From the NCBI GenBank assembly GCA_963932145.1, contig OZ010580.1, forward strand, positions 37,145,189 to 37,209,188: 64,000 nt of DNA, given 5' to 3'. This stretch comes from Acanthosepion lycidas (lineage: Eukaryota > Mollusca > Cephalopoda > Sepiida > Sepiidae). The stretch's first letter is position 1. The number at the start of each line of letters is the position of its first letter. The notes under the pieces are model-generated. The model was not told the DNA's origin. It ran no database searches and saw only the letters and a program-made list of their open reading frames with translations. Shown here piece by piece: positions 41,655 to 51,116 of this stretch. The translations under genes and the position numbers were made by a program.

Positions 41655-42045
41655 ATGGTAATATTAGCCGTTTCCATATAAGGAAATAATTCCGCATTCA
41701 TTAACTGAGCTGCAAGAACTGCTTTCAGCTGAAATTTATAAAACCTTTCCCGTAAAACGATTTTTCAGGAAAATAGGTTTCTCATGTCCAGCTACTGTTA
41801 CTGCTCTTTCCATTATTGATGGGGGTTTCCTTTTTAACCTTTTATTTAAAGTAATGTGGATTATCAACATCTTGATTATGTCATTATTTTCACTTTGAGT
41901 TTCAACATTTTACTCATTGTTGCTGTTGAAAGTCCTCAAGTAATGTATTTTTTATTATTTGGTTGACTTCTTTTTTTTTTTTTTGTGATTTTGTAGCACT
42001 AATCCACAAGTCTTGAAGAAGTGTGGTCTTCACCAAGACACTCAG
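41655..42045 (+). repeat. Rep-2 copy d
   Basis: Begins TTTCCATATAAGGAAA, holding CCATATAAGG at 41674-41683. The shared frame reads EIYKTFPVKRFFRKIGF, ATVTALSIIDGGF, NLLFKVMWIINILIMSLF, then a stop. The match with copy c continues through GTGTGGTCTTCACCAAGA, across a T-run insertion. Confidence 0.7.
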
Positions 42046-42074
42046 GCTTCATTCACTCAAGCCATTAAGTGAAA

Positions 42075-42101
42075 CAATAATAATAATAATAATAATAATA
42101 C
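42075..42101. repeat. (AAT)n microsatellite
   Basis: About nine trinucleotide units. Confidence 0.95.
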
Positions 42102-42440
42102 TATTAAAGGGGAAGGTAATTAAGAATAGACATAATTTACAGCTGTTTTGAAATTATTTCAGATTTTGTATGTAAACATTTGTATATAAATGTTATTTGA
42201 ATTTTTGTATATAAACCCTATTTTAAGACAACACTGGAAAAGGTAAGTAAAAATATGGTTGGAATAATATAAATATTAACTTTTTTAATTTTAGGCTATT
42301 TTTTTAGAGTGACAGAAAATTTTAAAAACATCACTTTTTTATTTTTTCTGTCAGTTGTGATTTTTTGAAAACATATCAATGATTTACTTTATTTAAAATT
42401 TTTAATGATTGAAATTTTGAAAGTATGAATATACTTTATC
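42102..42440. other. Unassigned AT-rich DNA
   Basis: Nothing recognised. Confidence 0.4.
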
Positions 42441-42574
42441 ATAATGTAAATAATGATAACACCTTATCCCAGTATTTCAGATAAAAAAAATATTTGTTTC
42501 TTTTAGGAAAAAAAAGAAATGAAAAGTGATCAAATACATCTGTCTGACAGTAAATGCTGGATGATTTCATCACA
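42441..42574 (+). repeat. ~130-bp direct repeat, copy 2
   Basis: Duplicate of 40857-40984, stopping within the first ~40 bp of the LINE-A part. The copy therefore arose from DNA that already held the LINE-A junction. Confidence 0.85.
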
Positions 42575-42909
42575 TATGTTTTTTTTTGTGGGGCAGGGGC
42601 TTGAATAGTGGGGATCAATTTACAATGTTAACTGAATTCACTTATTAAAATTAAGAACATTTTTAGAAATTATTTTTATATTTATAATGGAGTGCTTATT
42701 TGATAGTAATATGAAAAACTTTTGGAAAAAAAAAAGATTATTTTTTTTAGAGAGATGCATTTCTGTAGAAATGCCATAAACTTGACAGCTGTTGTTTTTA
42801 TTTAATACCAGCTGTTTTTTTTTTAATGCTGTGAAAACTAAATGCTTCTGGTGCCATTCAACGAGAAAAGCAGTACTATTAAACCTTTGGTTAACTCAAA
42901 TCTTATTTT
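42575..42909. other. Unassigned AT-rich DNA
   Basis: Homopolymer-rich. Nothing recognised. Confidence 0.4.
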
Positions 42910-43330
42910 TGTGATGTCAACAAACACTTGTTGCCACTTTTGTAATGCCTGTTGTAGTAGAGACTTTGTAATTGCAGATTACAACTATAGTAACACTGTT
43001 GCACAATACATGTGTCAAATGCCTTCGAATAGCAATCGCATGAATAATACTCACTCGACAAATAACTTGTACAGTGATCTGAATAGAGAAATAGTATAGT
43101 GAATATAGTAGAGAATAGCGGTCTGTATAGTAATAGAGGATAGAGTAGAAATAACGATCCAAATAGGAATAGAGGATAGACTAGAAATACAGATCAGTTA
43201 GACATCACGTGACTTCCTACTTATGCATTTCCTCTATGGTCAGATGGTCTACTTAATTCAGTAATTCTGTGTTTGCTCTCTAGCAATCTAAGTTCAAACT
43301 CAAGTGTCAGCAGTTACATTATTCCTATAA
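42910..43330 (+). repeat. Rep-1 copy c
   Basis: GTGATGTCAACAAACACTTG, AATGCCTGTTGTAGTAGAG, AAATGCCTTCGAATAGC, the GAAATAGTATAGTGAATA motifs, TTTCCTCTATGGTCAGATGG and a TTATTCC end, as in the other copies. A tRNA-like SINE head follows at once on the opposite strand. Confidence 0.8.
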
Positions 43331-43450
43331 GGAGCTTAGATGTGGCACAAGGCCGAAAGTATAAGGCACCCAGTGAGGATCGAACTCACTACTCAGGCAT
43401 AATTGTTCTAGCAAGACAAGCTTGCTAACCATTACACTGCCTTGAAGTGC
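43331..43450 (-). repeat. tRNA-derived SINE head
   Basis: On the minus strand GGCAGTGTAATGGTTAGCAA (A-box-like) is followed by TGAGTTCGATCCTCACTGG (B-box-like). The spacing and sequence are close to a true tRNA, but the flanks look like a SINE body and no full cloverleaf is clear. Confidence 0.55.
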
Positions 43451-44701
43451 CCAAACACTATTCGTATATGAATCTTATATCACATCTAAAGTACTGGTGT
43501 TTTTTGTCATTTTAAACACTTTCTCTAGCACTGGTTGCATTTTTTTCTTGGCTTTTTTTTTCTTATCCTCATCTTCAAGTAACTTTTCACCTCCCCGCCA
43601 CCAAAAAAAAAAAAAAAAAGTGCAAAGAAAAGCCTAAATAAAATGACAGAAAATTACTATTTAAGAAATGAATGACAATGTTCACATGAATCCACCCAAT
43701 TAAGCCCCTATCCACCACCATACAAGAGTTTGCCTCTTTGGTCACCATGGGTTTGTTAATCTCCCAAACTGCAAATTTCAATATGCTTCATTGCCAGACT
43801 GCCAAGTGATGTCAGCCACCTGCCACTGATATCTATATGCTTTTCTTTTGCAGCTGTTTATCATCTTTTACTTCTTTTATTTTCTTTTTTCCACCTAAAC
43901 TGGCGAGAGTTGCACATTAGGATATTTTTAACAGTTATTCTTGCCAAAAAATCAAGAGGGTAGGTCAGATATCACAAGGACCTAGAATCGAGGATAGGAA
44001 TTGTCTGCCCTTAAGGATAAATCTCCTGAAAAGAAAGATAAACTAATAAATTTGGCTCAAGAAAGGCAGAAGGAAACCAACCAAAAGATCTTTTAAACAA
44101 ATAATAACCAAGGGGGAAAAAAAAAAAAACAACATATTTCCCCTCCCCAGAAATTTGTAAAGGAGTGGAAAAAAGAGAATTGACAGCAGTGAGTAAGATT
44201 GAGAGTAACCTGCACCATAATGATACAGGGTCTGTCATGCCCAACGGAGGTGGTCCAGGAGCCCAGGGAAGGAGAGTGTGGCGGACAAGCATTATCGAGT
44301 TATTGTCCAATAAGACTCTTGTCAGATTTGGGCAACGAACACAAGATCAATATCTGTGATAGACAAAGAGAAAAAAAAATGAATCAAAAACAAAAATTGC
44401 AAAGAAGCTTACTATTTCTATTGTATTGGGCAGAAAATATTTGCACATTATAAATGGACAGGGTTCAAAATGCCACTATGGCAAGTATTAATATAGGTGA
44501 ATTATATTATATGTAATGTAATAAAATATATATTATTATATTAATATACTTCTATGAGTGTCTGAATGACAATTCTCTGTATTTATCTGTATATTTATAC
44601 AGATTTGCACATAGAGATATAGATATGCATATTTGCATGTGTGTGTTTGTTAATGTAAATATATAACATTGTATTTGTATACCTACACACAAAGGCACAA
44701 A

Positions 44702-44703
<2 letters not shown>
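43451..44703. other. Unassigned, partly non-repetitive DNA
   Basis: Contains an acceptor-like ATGCTTTTCTTTTGCAG at 43838-43854 and a GC-richer stretch at 44150-44360 with overlapping plus frames (44165-44359, 44199-44453). One reads SVMPNGGGPGAQGRRVWRTS. No domain is recognised and the frames do not connect to a plausible exon chain. If a host exon hides in this window, this is the likeliest place, but I cannot support one. Confidence 0.35.

Positions 44704-44756
<53 letters not shown>
44704..44756. repeat. (TA)n microsatellite
   Basis: A 53-bp TA run. Confidence 0.95.
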
Positions 44757-44761
<5 letters not shown>

Positions 44762-44935
44762 TCAGATAGAATATATCTGTAAAAGGACAGTATGTATAAA
44801 AACAAAAGGAAAACTTATCTCAGCCAACACATTTCGTACTATGAGGGACTTTATCAAGGCAAATGCATTGATGGATACCTTAAGAGAATGAAACATCTTG
44901 GCTAAGGTAAGTTTTCATTTTGTCTTATATGCAGT

Positions 44936-45280
44936 GCACAGTGGCATAATAGATAGTGGCTTAGATTGAAAAATTTTTAGAGCCAAGTTCGAATTCTAGT
45001 TGAGTTTATTACATTGACTTATGGGCAAATACTCTTGGGAAAGGTATGAATTCATCCTATCTACCAACAGTTATGGGTAAATAGTAGGACAAAATTAGCC
45101 CTAAAGCCTTGTCTGGTAACCAGTCTTTAAGAACTAGTATTAAAATCTAACACTTTAAACTAGAATTTAAAATCAGACGAGAGTCATTCAGAGGCCTTGT
45201 GGTATATGATACACACCAGCTGTCTGTATTCGACTTGAAAAATATGGTTGGTTCAGCACAAGAGTATTCAAGCTGCCAAA
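44936..45280 (+). repeat. SINE-a, near full-length
   Basis: A-box-like AGTGGCATAATAG, B-box-like CAAGTTCGAATTC (44984-44996), body GGGAAAGGTATGAATTC and AGTTATGGGTAAATAGTAGG, and the tail with CTGTCTGTATTCGAC. This is the most complete SINE-a copy in the window, about 345 bp. Confidence 0.7.
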
Positions 45281-45458
45281 TAATATATTTTGGATATTTC
45301 TGATGAAATCAAATACATGCAAATTTACTTGATATATTAATCATATGACTATAAATATATTCTGAAAATTTTAGCAACATTGATTGGTTAGTTTGATTGG
45401 CAAAACATTGATTTGCATAATATAATCCGACACAGTGTATATTTGTATGTATATAACA

Positions 45459-45467
<9 letters not shown>

Positions 45468-45508
<41 letters not shown>
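45468..45508. repeat. (TA)n microsatellite
   Basis: A 41-bp TA run containing the left TA target of the next MITE. Confidence 0.95.
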
Positions 45509-45513
<5 letters not shown>

Positions 45514-45628
45514 GCAGCAGAAATACCTGCCATATACACCTCCTGCATAATGGTAAGACTAGTAGCTCTGGTCTCTTCATTGAGATAATGTCTTACCATT
45601 ATGTGTGAGGAATTTCTGCTGAACCCTG
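45509..45628. mobile_element. 120-bp MITE with mariner-like ends
   Basis: The left end reads AGGGTGCAGCAGAAAT, and the right in reverse complement reads AGGGTTCAGCAGAAAT. TA lies on both sides. Inside the ends CATAATGGTAAGAC and GTCTTACCATTATG are also inverted, so the element folds into a hairpin. Confidence 0.8.
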
Positions 45629-45654
45629 TATACATATAATAAAAAGTAAAGTTT

Positions 45655-45812
45655 TATGGTATGCTAAAATTATGTGTAAAAGTGCTCAATATCAGGGATT
45701 GAGTGTGTGCAAATATAAGAGCGGACACTGAAGTCAGCACCAAGTAGCAACTGATGACCTGAAGATTGCATTCAAACATGAAACAGACTATCTCTGCTTG
45801 GTTTTGATCTCC
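45655..45812 (-). repeat. Rep-3 copy
   Basis: On the minus strand: GTCTGTTTCATGTTTGAATG, TTGGTGCTGACTTCAGTGTC and CAATCCCTGATATTGAGCAC, matching the units at 36548-37042. Confidence 0.65.
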
Positions 45813-45833
45813 GTTTCCATTCATATATACATA

Positions 45834-45836
<3 letters not shown>

Positions 45837-45871
<35 letters not shown>
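45837..45871. repeat. (TA)n microsatellite
   Basis: A 35-bp TA run beside the next fold-back element. Confidence 0.95.
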
Positions 45872-45875
<4 letters not shown>

Positions 45876-46043
45876 AATAAAAACAGACCACTTTAAGGTT
45901 CCATGTAATAAGTTATTTCATCACGATTCTTTTTTTTTTTTTTCAACCTTTGGAAGTAAAGTCTGATGATCCAGAGCCCTTTTAAGGGGGTTGTGGTGAA
46001 ATCTTATTACATGGAACCTTAAAGTGGTCTGTTTTTATTCAAA
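45872..46043. mobile_element. Fold-back MITE, ~54-bp arms
   Basis: TTTGAATAAAAACAGACCAC at 45872 is mirrored by its complement ending at 46043. The arms include AAGGTTCCATGTAATAAG and are almost identical. The loop is about 64 bp and includes a T-run. There is no coding capacity. Confidence 0.85.
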
Positions 46044-46125
46044 CATATCTGCTCTGAACTTACATTGAGCTCTCTGGATATCATCCTCCTTTGGTCTACC
46101 CATACGGATTACCTAGTTTTGCATA

Positions 46126-46128
<3 letters not shown>

Positions 46129-46196
<68 letters not shown>
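46129..46196. repeat. (TA)n microsatellite
   Basis: About 68 bp of TA, the longest uninterrupted array in the window. Confidence 0.95.
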
Positions 46197-46197
<1 letters not shown>

Positions 46198-46289
46198 TGG
46201 ACTTTCCCATCAATTTCGATGTATGAGGGTCAAGCAACTCAGTACCTAGAAACTGCCAGCCAGACTACCTGCTCAAATCATGTGGTTAC

Positions 46290-46570
46290 ATTGGTGAAGG
46301 CTTGTGTAGAAACAACTACATTTTTTCAAAGAGTTGAATACAGAAAACAGGTGCACAAGGTCCCCAAACAATCCTCCACAGGTTTTGAATTTAGAGTTGT
46401 CATTCTTCTAAACCAGTTGCCACCCAAGGCCATGGAAACAGTCTGTACTCCTATTTATCTATAGCTGATGGGAGGAGAAGAGGATTCATACCTTTCCCAA
46501 GAGTATTAGCATGTTAGTAAGATTTGACTGGAATTCAAACTCTGCATGGCACTTTACTCCAATTGGCTCA
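46290..46570 (-). repeat. SINE-a copy
   Basis: On the minus strand: A-box-like TTGGAGTAAAGTGCC, B-box-like GAGTTTGAATTCCAG, then TTGGGAAAGGTATGAATCC, CAGCTATAGATAAATAGGAG and a tail with CTGTATTCAACTC. The boundary to the left is approximate. Confidence 0.65.
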
Positions 46571-46894
46571 TTCACTTGCTTAAAGTCAATGTTGATTCTG
46601 ATTCCACAGGACTGGATTGGGTGTGAAAAAGTATTTGTTGTTAACATTCTTTCTTCATTCGGTTTTTCCATTTACGAGTCCTTTTTTAAAGCTGATTGTT
46701 TTGTGTTCATTTTGTTTAGTTCTTTTTTCGTAAAAGATTTAATGTTTAGTATAGAACTTAGAAAAAATTTTCAGTGTGAGATAGGCAAGAAGTAAGGCAT
46801 GTGGCAACATCAGCATGGCAAAGGGCACTCCTTTAAAGAAAAAGAAGGGCAAAAATATTTTAAGTCAAATGATAGCGATTGCTGTATGAGTCGT
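46571..46894. other. Unassigned AT-rich DNA
   Basis: Could be the interior of the non-autonomous Helitron-like element that ends at 46936. Nothing coding is seen. Confidence 0.3.
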
Positions 46895-46936
46895 ATGATT
46901 TTTGAATCAAGCACGGGCAATGCCGGGCCATGCTGC
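46895..46936 (+). mobile_element. Helitron-like 3' end
   Basis: GCACGGGCAATGCCGGGCC can form a short GC stem and is followed about 7 bp later by CTAG and then T. The hairpin near the end, the terminal CTRR and the T just outside are the 3' signature of Helitrons. The 5' end of this copy was not identified. Confidence 0.5.
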
Positions 46937-46971
46937 TAGTATATATATATGCACTCACACATAAATAGTAA

Positions 46972-46974
<3 letters not shown>

Positions 46975-47012
<38 letters not shown>
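46975..47012. repeat. (TA)n microsatellite
   Basis: A 38-bp TA run. Confidence 0.95.
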
Positions 47013-47015
<3 letters not shown>

Positions 47016-48034
47016 GCCTTTTGAATTTTCTCAAATCTCTTTTTGTGGCATTCATACAACCATTGTTTTTTCTTGCTCTTATTTTGTCAAATATTTTCAG
47101 TCCCTTTTTTTATTGTTTTTTTATTCAACTTTTTCACAACTTCCACATCTTGCTTCTCTTTTCAGTTTGTTCCATGAAAATCTTAATTGATCTGAACTGA
47201 GAAAATAAATATCTATATTGTAATTCATGGAATGATCAACAACTCTCAAATCACATTAGAAATCTCACACAACCAAATAAGTTATTTTAAATATTTACAA
47301 AAAAAGGAGATAAGCTGAAATTCTTAACTCTTGACCACTGATATTCTGTTTCTTCCTTAATTTCTACATCATAAATTTAGGTACAAAAATGTGATCATAC
47401 AAATTTTAGGTAAAAAAATGTACTGTTTGGTATTTAAATGATCAAATTTCATTTTGAAGCAGTAATATGTCTTGTGACTTTTTCATAATATAAAATATAA
47501 TGGGATTTTATTTATGTATCTGACATACAACCTGGTTTTCCCTAATTGTTAATGAGATATTTTAATGTTTAAAGTCATTATTCATTGCTAATAAGTGAAT
47601 GTACATCATATTACTATAACAACAAATTATCTTAAAACTTTTATAAGATTAGATTAACTACTCAAAAGTGACTGTAGAGAAATAAACGTTTTTTTAATAA
47701 TTAACCTACCTTGTTTTTTGCCAAGTTAACAGTTACATCCAGAGAACATAGGAAGATATTGCTTTAAATTCTGGGATTAGTCATTTTTATAATTCAGTGA
47801 GCTCATAATCTTGCTGTTTTTATCCCCATTTTCAGTGATGCCCTCTTCAGCCTTCCATAGAGACATAATGATCTGCCAAAAAACATTCTCATATAACTAG
47901 TAAATATATATGCAGTCAATACCACAGTTTATAGGAACAATACCAAAAATCTAGATGACCATAGCTTGATAGCTAATCACTACTCTGTCAGTGGTTGTTC
48001 TCTTAACAATACTCATTGCTTTGAATGTCTATCA
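47013..48034. other. Unassigned AT-rich DNA
   Basis: Nothing recognised until the 8-bp target duplication of the hAT-like element (48027-48034). Confidence 0.45.
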
Positions 48035-48906
48035 CGGTGTTTCTCAACCAGTGCACCCACGTTCACTAATACACACTGAAAGATAACCAGATGCAGCCAA
48101 AATTAACAAAAGAGTAATTTATGAATTATATTTATATTTGAAAAATCTTTATTTTTAAAACGCAAGAGACATCAAGCATATGGCTACCATGTCTAAATCA
48201 AAATCATATTTTAAAGTGGATGCTAAATTTCAAATTTAATGACTAATATTTCCTTATTAAAAATTGTTATATAGGAATAAAGTGTTGCTGCCGATACTTG
48301 AACTTGAACATACAGCTCCAGTAAGCAAACACAGGCGATCCCATTATTGAATTAAGTGGATCACGTGACCCTAGAGGAAATGCATATATGTAGGAAGCAG
48401 CTGATGATGATCCTTAATTCTATTGTATCCTCTATTACTATTTCGATCACTATTTCTCCTCCATCACTATATGGATCACTATTTTCTACTCTAAGTAGAC
48501 GATGTAACCATAGAGGAAACGCATAAGTAGAAAGTAGTGAGATGTCCAAATGATCCATATTTCTAGTCTATTCCCTATACTATACAAATTGCTATTCCCA
48601 CTCTATCCTCTATTACTATACAAACCACTATTATCTATATTATTTCTCTATTCGGATCATTTTATGGGTTACTATTTGAGCAAGTATTATTGAGCAAATA
48701 CCATTAGTGCAATTGATATTCGAAGTCATCTGACATCAGTATTGTTCAATGGCGTACTATAGTTGTATCTGCAATTACAAAGTCTCTACTACAGTGAGCA
48801 TTATGAAAGTGACAACTTGTATTCATTGACATCACAAAAAAATTAAAGTGTGCCCAAGAGTTTTAGTTATTCTGTGCCCTGAAGTAAAAATGGTTGCAAA
48901 ACACTG
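48035..48906. mobile_element. hAT-like non-autonomous element
   Basis: The left end reads CGGTGTTTCTCAACCAG, and the right end in reverse complement reads CAGTGTTTTGCAACCAT. This is the hAT terminal style. The 8-bp flanks GTCTATCA and TTCTATAG share TCTAT in register, close to the nTCTAGAn target preference of animal hATs. No transposase is present. A minus-strand Rep-1 copy fills most of the interior. Confidence 0.55.
48271..48842 (-). repeat. Rep-1 copy d (extended)
   Basis: A reverse-orientation Rep-1, longer than the others at about 570 bp. A segment with TTTCCTCTATGGTTAC/GGTCACG and CTACTTA occurs twice, so part of the repeat is duplicated inside. It lies within the hAT-like ends. Confidence 0.75.
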
Positions 48907-48957
48907 TTCTATAGGGACACAGGCACACACTCCAGACCCTCAAGTGGATCTTATATA

Positions 48958-49480
48958 TATGATCCATCAATAAAGGTGCTAGAAAAATGGTTGGTTCCCT
49001 GTACTGATCCATACTCCACCTGCCATGCTGTATCTCTACAAGAGCTAGATCAGACCAAAAATGGAGTATTGCTGTCACATGAGGACGAGAGCTGCCTAAT
49101 CCTCAATTTACCACCTTGACCGAGTTCAAAAGCAGGCTTGTGGGTGATGAACTGTTTCCCACCTTTCAACCCCTTTGTGACAGCCGGAATATTATTAACC
49201 TCTTGTTGCTCTACCGCTATTTTCATGCCAGGTGTTCAAGCAAACTATATTCCTTGGTTCCACCAGTCCAGATTTTCACAGCCAACACCTACCATGCCAT
49301 GTACACTGTGTTGACTCATCTTCATTCCCTTTATATTCCATTGGTAAAGTTCCAATCAGACAGTTTCTGACCCAGAACTCTTGCAATGGGGAATGCACTC
49401 CAAAGGGGATGCTTCCCTTATCACTATAATTTTAAGCTTTTCAAGGATCAACCAAATCTATCCTACATATCCTCATAATA
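48958..49480 (+). pseudogene. LINE-B-like C-terminal fragment
   Basis: Plus-strand pieces include YKS/TRARSDQKWSIAVT, VGDELFPTFQPLCDSRN, LLLYRYFHARCSSKLYSLVP, ANTYHAMYTVLTHLHSLYIP and SFPLYSIGKVPIRQF. They correspond to the region after RT in jockey/CR1-like LINEs, with the family pattern LSHRR..SLxLLYRYFHG.CS.EL..LVP. Two frameshifts are visible. Confidence 0.7.
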
Positions 49481-49595
49481 TGCAACTCTTGCAATCTGTC
49501 CTTATAACATCCCCATTTAGAAACACACTTTACCTTGAGTGGCACTGAAGTCTTGTATTGAGTGAACAACCATAAAAAATGTAATTTGGTTGTGT

Positions 49596-49765
49596 GTTGT
49601 CTAATGGGTGTAAAAGCTTGCTACCAACCTCAAATGCAATGTGTATATTCATGCCATTGCAAAAGATACTGAAAGAATGGTCATTTCATTGTATTGCTCC
49701 AGAAAATACCTAACTCCTGCTGCAGTGTTCTGTCTTTATAAAAGTCAGATCAAGCCAAGAATGGT
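49596..49765 (+). pseudogene. LINE-B-like short fragment
   Basis: Encodes IHAIAKDTERMVISLYCSRK, YLTPAAVFCLYKSQIKPRM, matching the start of the next fragment, then stops. It is a truncated neighbouring copy. Confidence 0.6.
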
Positions 49766-49869
49766 TTGAGTAGATGCCTTTTGTAAACATTGGGTACTAT
49801 GTCCACCAGCCTGTGCACTCATTTGCTTGAGAGCTCAGTGTGGCAGACAATGTTTTATCTTATTTCCTC

Positions 49870-49871
<2 letters not shown>

Positions 49872-49906
<35 letters not shown>
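49872..49906. repeat. (TA)n microsatellite
   Basis: A 35-bp TA run. Confidence 0.95.
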
Positions 49907-49909
<3 letters not shown>

Positions 49910-50000
49910 CTATCAGTAAAAACATAATTTAATCTGAAGATCTTTTGAAGGACAGAATATGTCATAAAGGATTTTATTTGTTGTCTAGTGCCTCACTTTA

Positions 50001-50706
50001 GTTGCCTCAATCTCTCAAGAAGGAAAGGCTTGTCTGATTGCCTTGAAAAATCAGTATTCAAAATCCTGGCTTATCATTCTAAATCCAAAATCTGAAAAAG
50101 ATATCCTCTTACATGAATACTTAAACTCAAAGAAGCTCCTTTACATCAAATGCAGACTGGGACAAAATCAAATGGAACGCATATATTTGTGCCATTGCAA
50201 AAGATGCTGGAAGAATGGTCAGTTCATTGTATCACTCCAGAAAATATGTAACTCTCACTGCCATGTTCAATCTTTACAAGAGTCAGATCTGACCAAACAT
50301 TGAGCATTGTTGCCATATCTGGGCTGGTACTGCCTGATCCTCATTGACCAGACTTGACAGAGTTCAAATGCACTTATATAGCCTTGTGGGTGATGCCTTA
50401 TTCTCCTCCATCCATTAACCCTTATCCCACAGATGAAACATTACTCATTTTTCATTACTCTGTCCAGATGAGTTATATTCCTTAGTTCCACTAACTCAGA
50501 CCTTCACAGTTAGCACCCACCATACCATGTTAATGGTAGAAAAACATTCCCATTTCCTTCATATTCCTTTTATAAGGAGCAAGTGCCACTCAGACAGCTT
50601 CTTCTCCAGATCTGTTGCTTTGTGGATCAGACTCCCGAGAGGATGCTTCTCTAACAGCTACAGTTTTGGTTTCTTTAAGCTCAGATTTGACCAATATTTA
50701 TCCTAG
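50001..50706 (+). pseudogene. LINE-B-like C-terminal fragment
   Basis: In order: ICAIAKDAGRMVSSLYHSRK, VTLTAMFNLYKSQI, HCCHIWAGTA, LTRLDRVQMHLYSLVGDALF, CPDELYSLVPLTQTFTVS, KCHSDSFFSRSVALWIRLPR and FFKLRFDQYLS. The end falls at the usual C-terminus. Stops and frameshifts break it. Together with the two fragments upstream it forms a head-to-tail cluster of one subfamily. Confidence 0.7.
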
Positions 50707-51116
50707 ATGCCCTCATAATATGCATTTCTTAATCTATTTATAACAATCTCACTAAGTCTCTAAATAAATAGGATTTAATATTTTGTTGTAAATTCTTAAT
50801 AACAAAAAGAAATGTATAAATTCACTTTCATCATATGTTTAGTTTTTATTACATTTTTAATCATCACTTCTTAAAACAATAAATACTGCTGAAAAGCAAA
50901 GCTAGTTAAAAAAAAGTGGTGTCATGGGAGAAACTATCCTTTTGACATGACATCTTATTGTGGGCACATTAGTTCATGTTTGTTGCTCACTTCTATCAGT
51001 TAAGACATAGCCTGAGTTATGTATCACTCTAGTTTTCAGCTTTTGTAATTTGGTATTCTTATGCTAAAATTAGAATAAAAGTAGATATTGTAATAACTTA
51101 AGAAATAGTTGCTAAA
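50707..51116. other. Unassigned AT-rich DNA
   Basis: Nothing recognised. Confidence 0.4.

Noticed and set aside
43331-43450. Possible functional tRNA gene
   Set aside because: A and B boxes are present, but I could not pair a full acceptor stem or anticodon arm, and the flanks continue into SINE-like body sequence.
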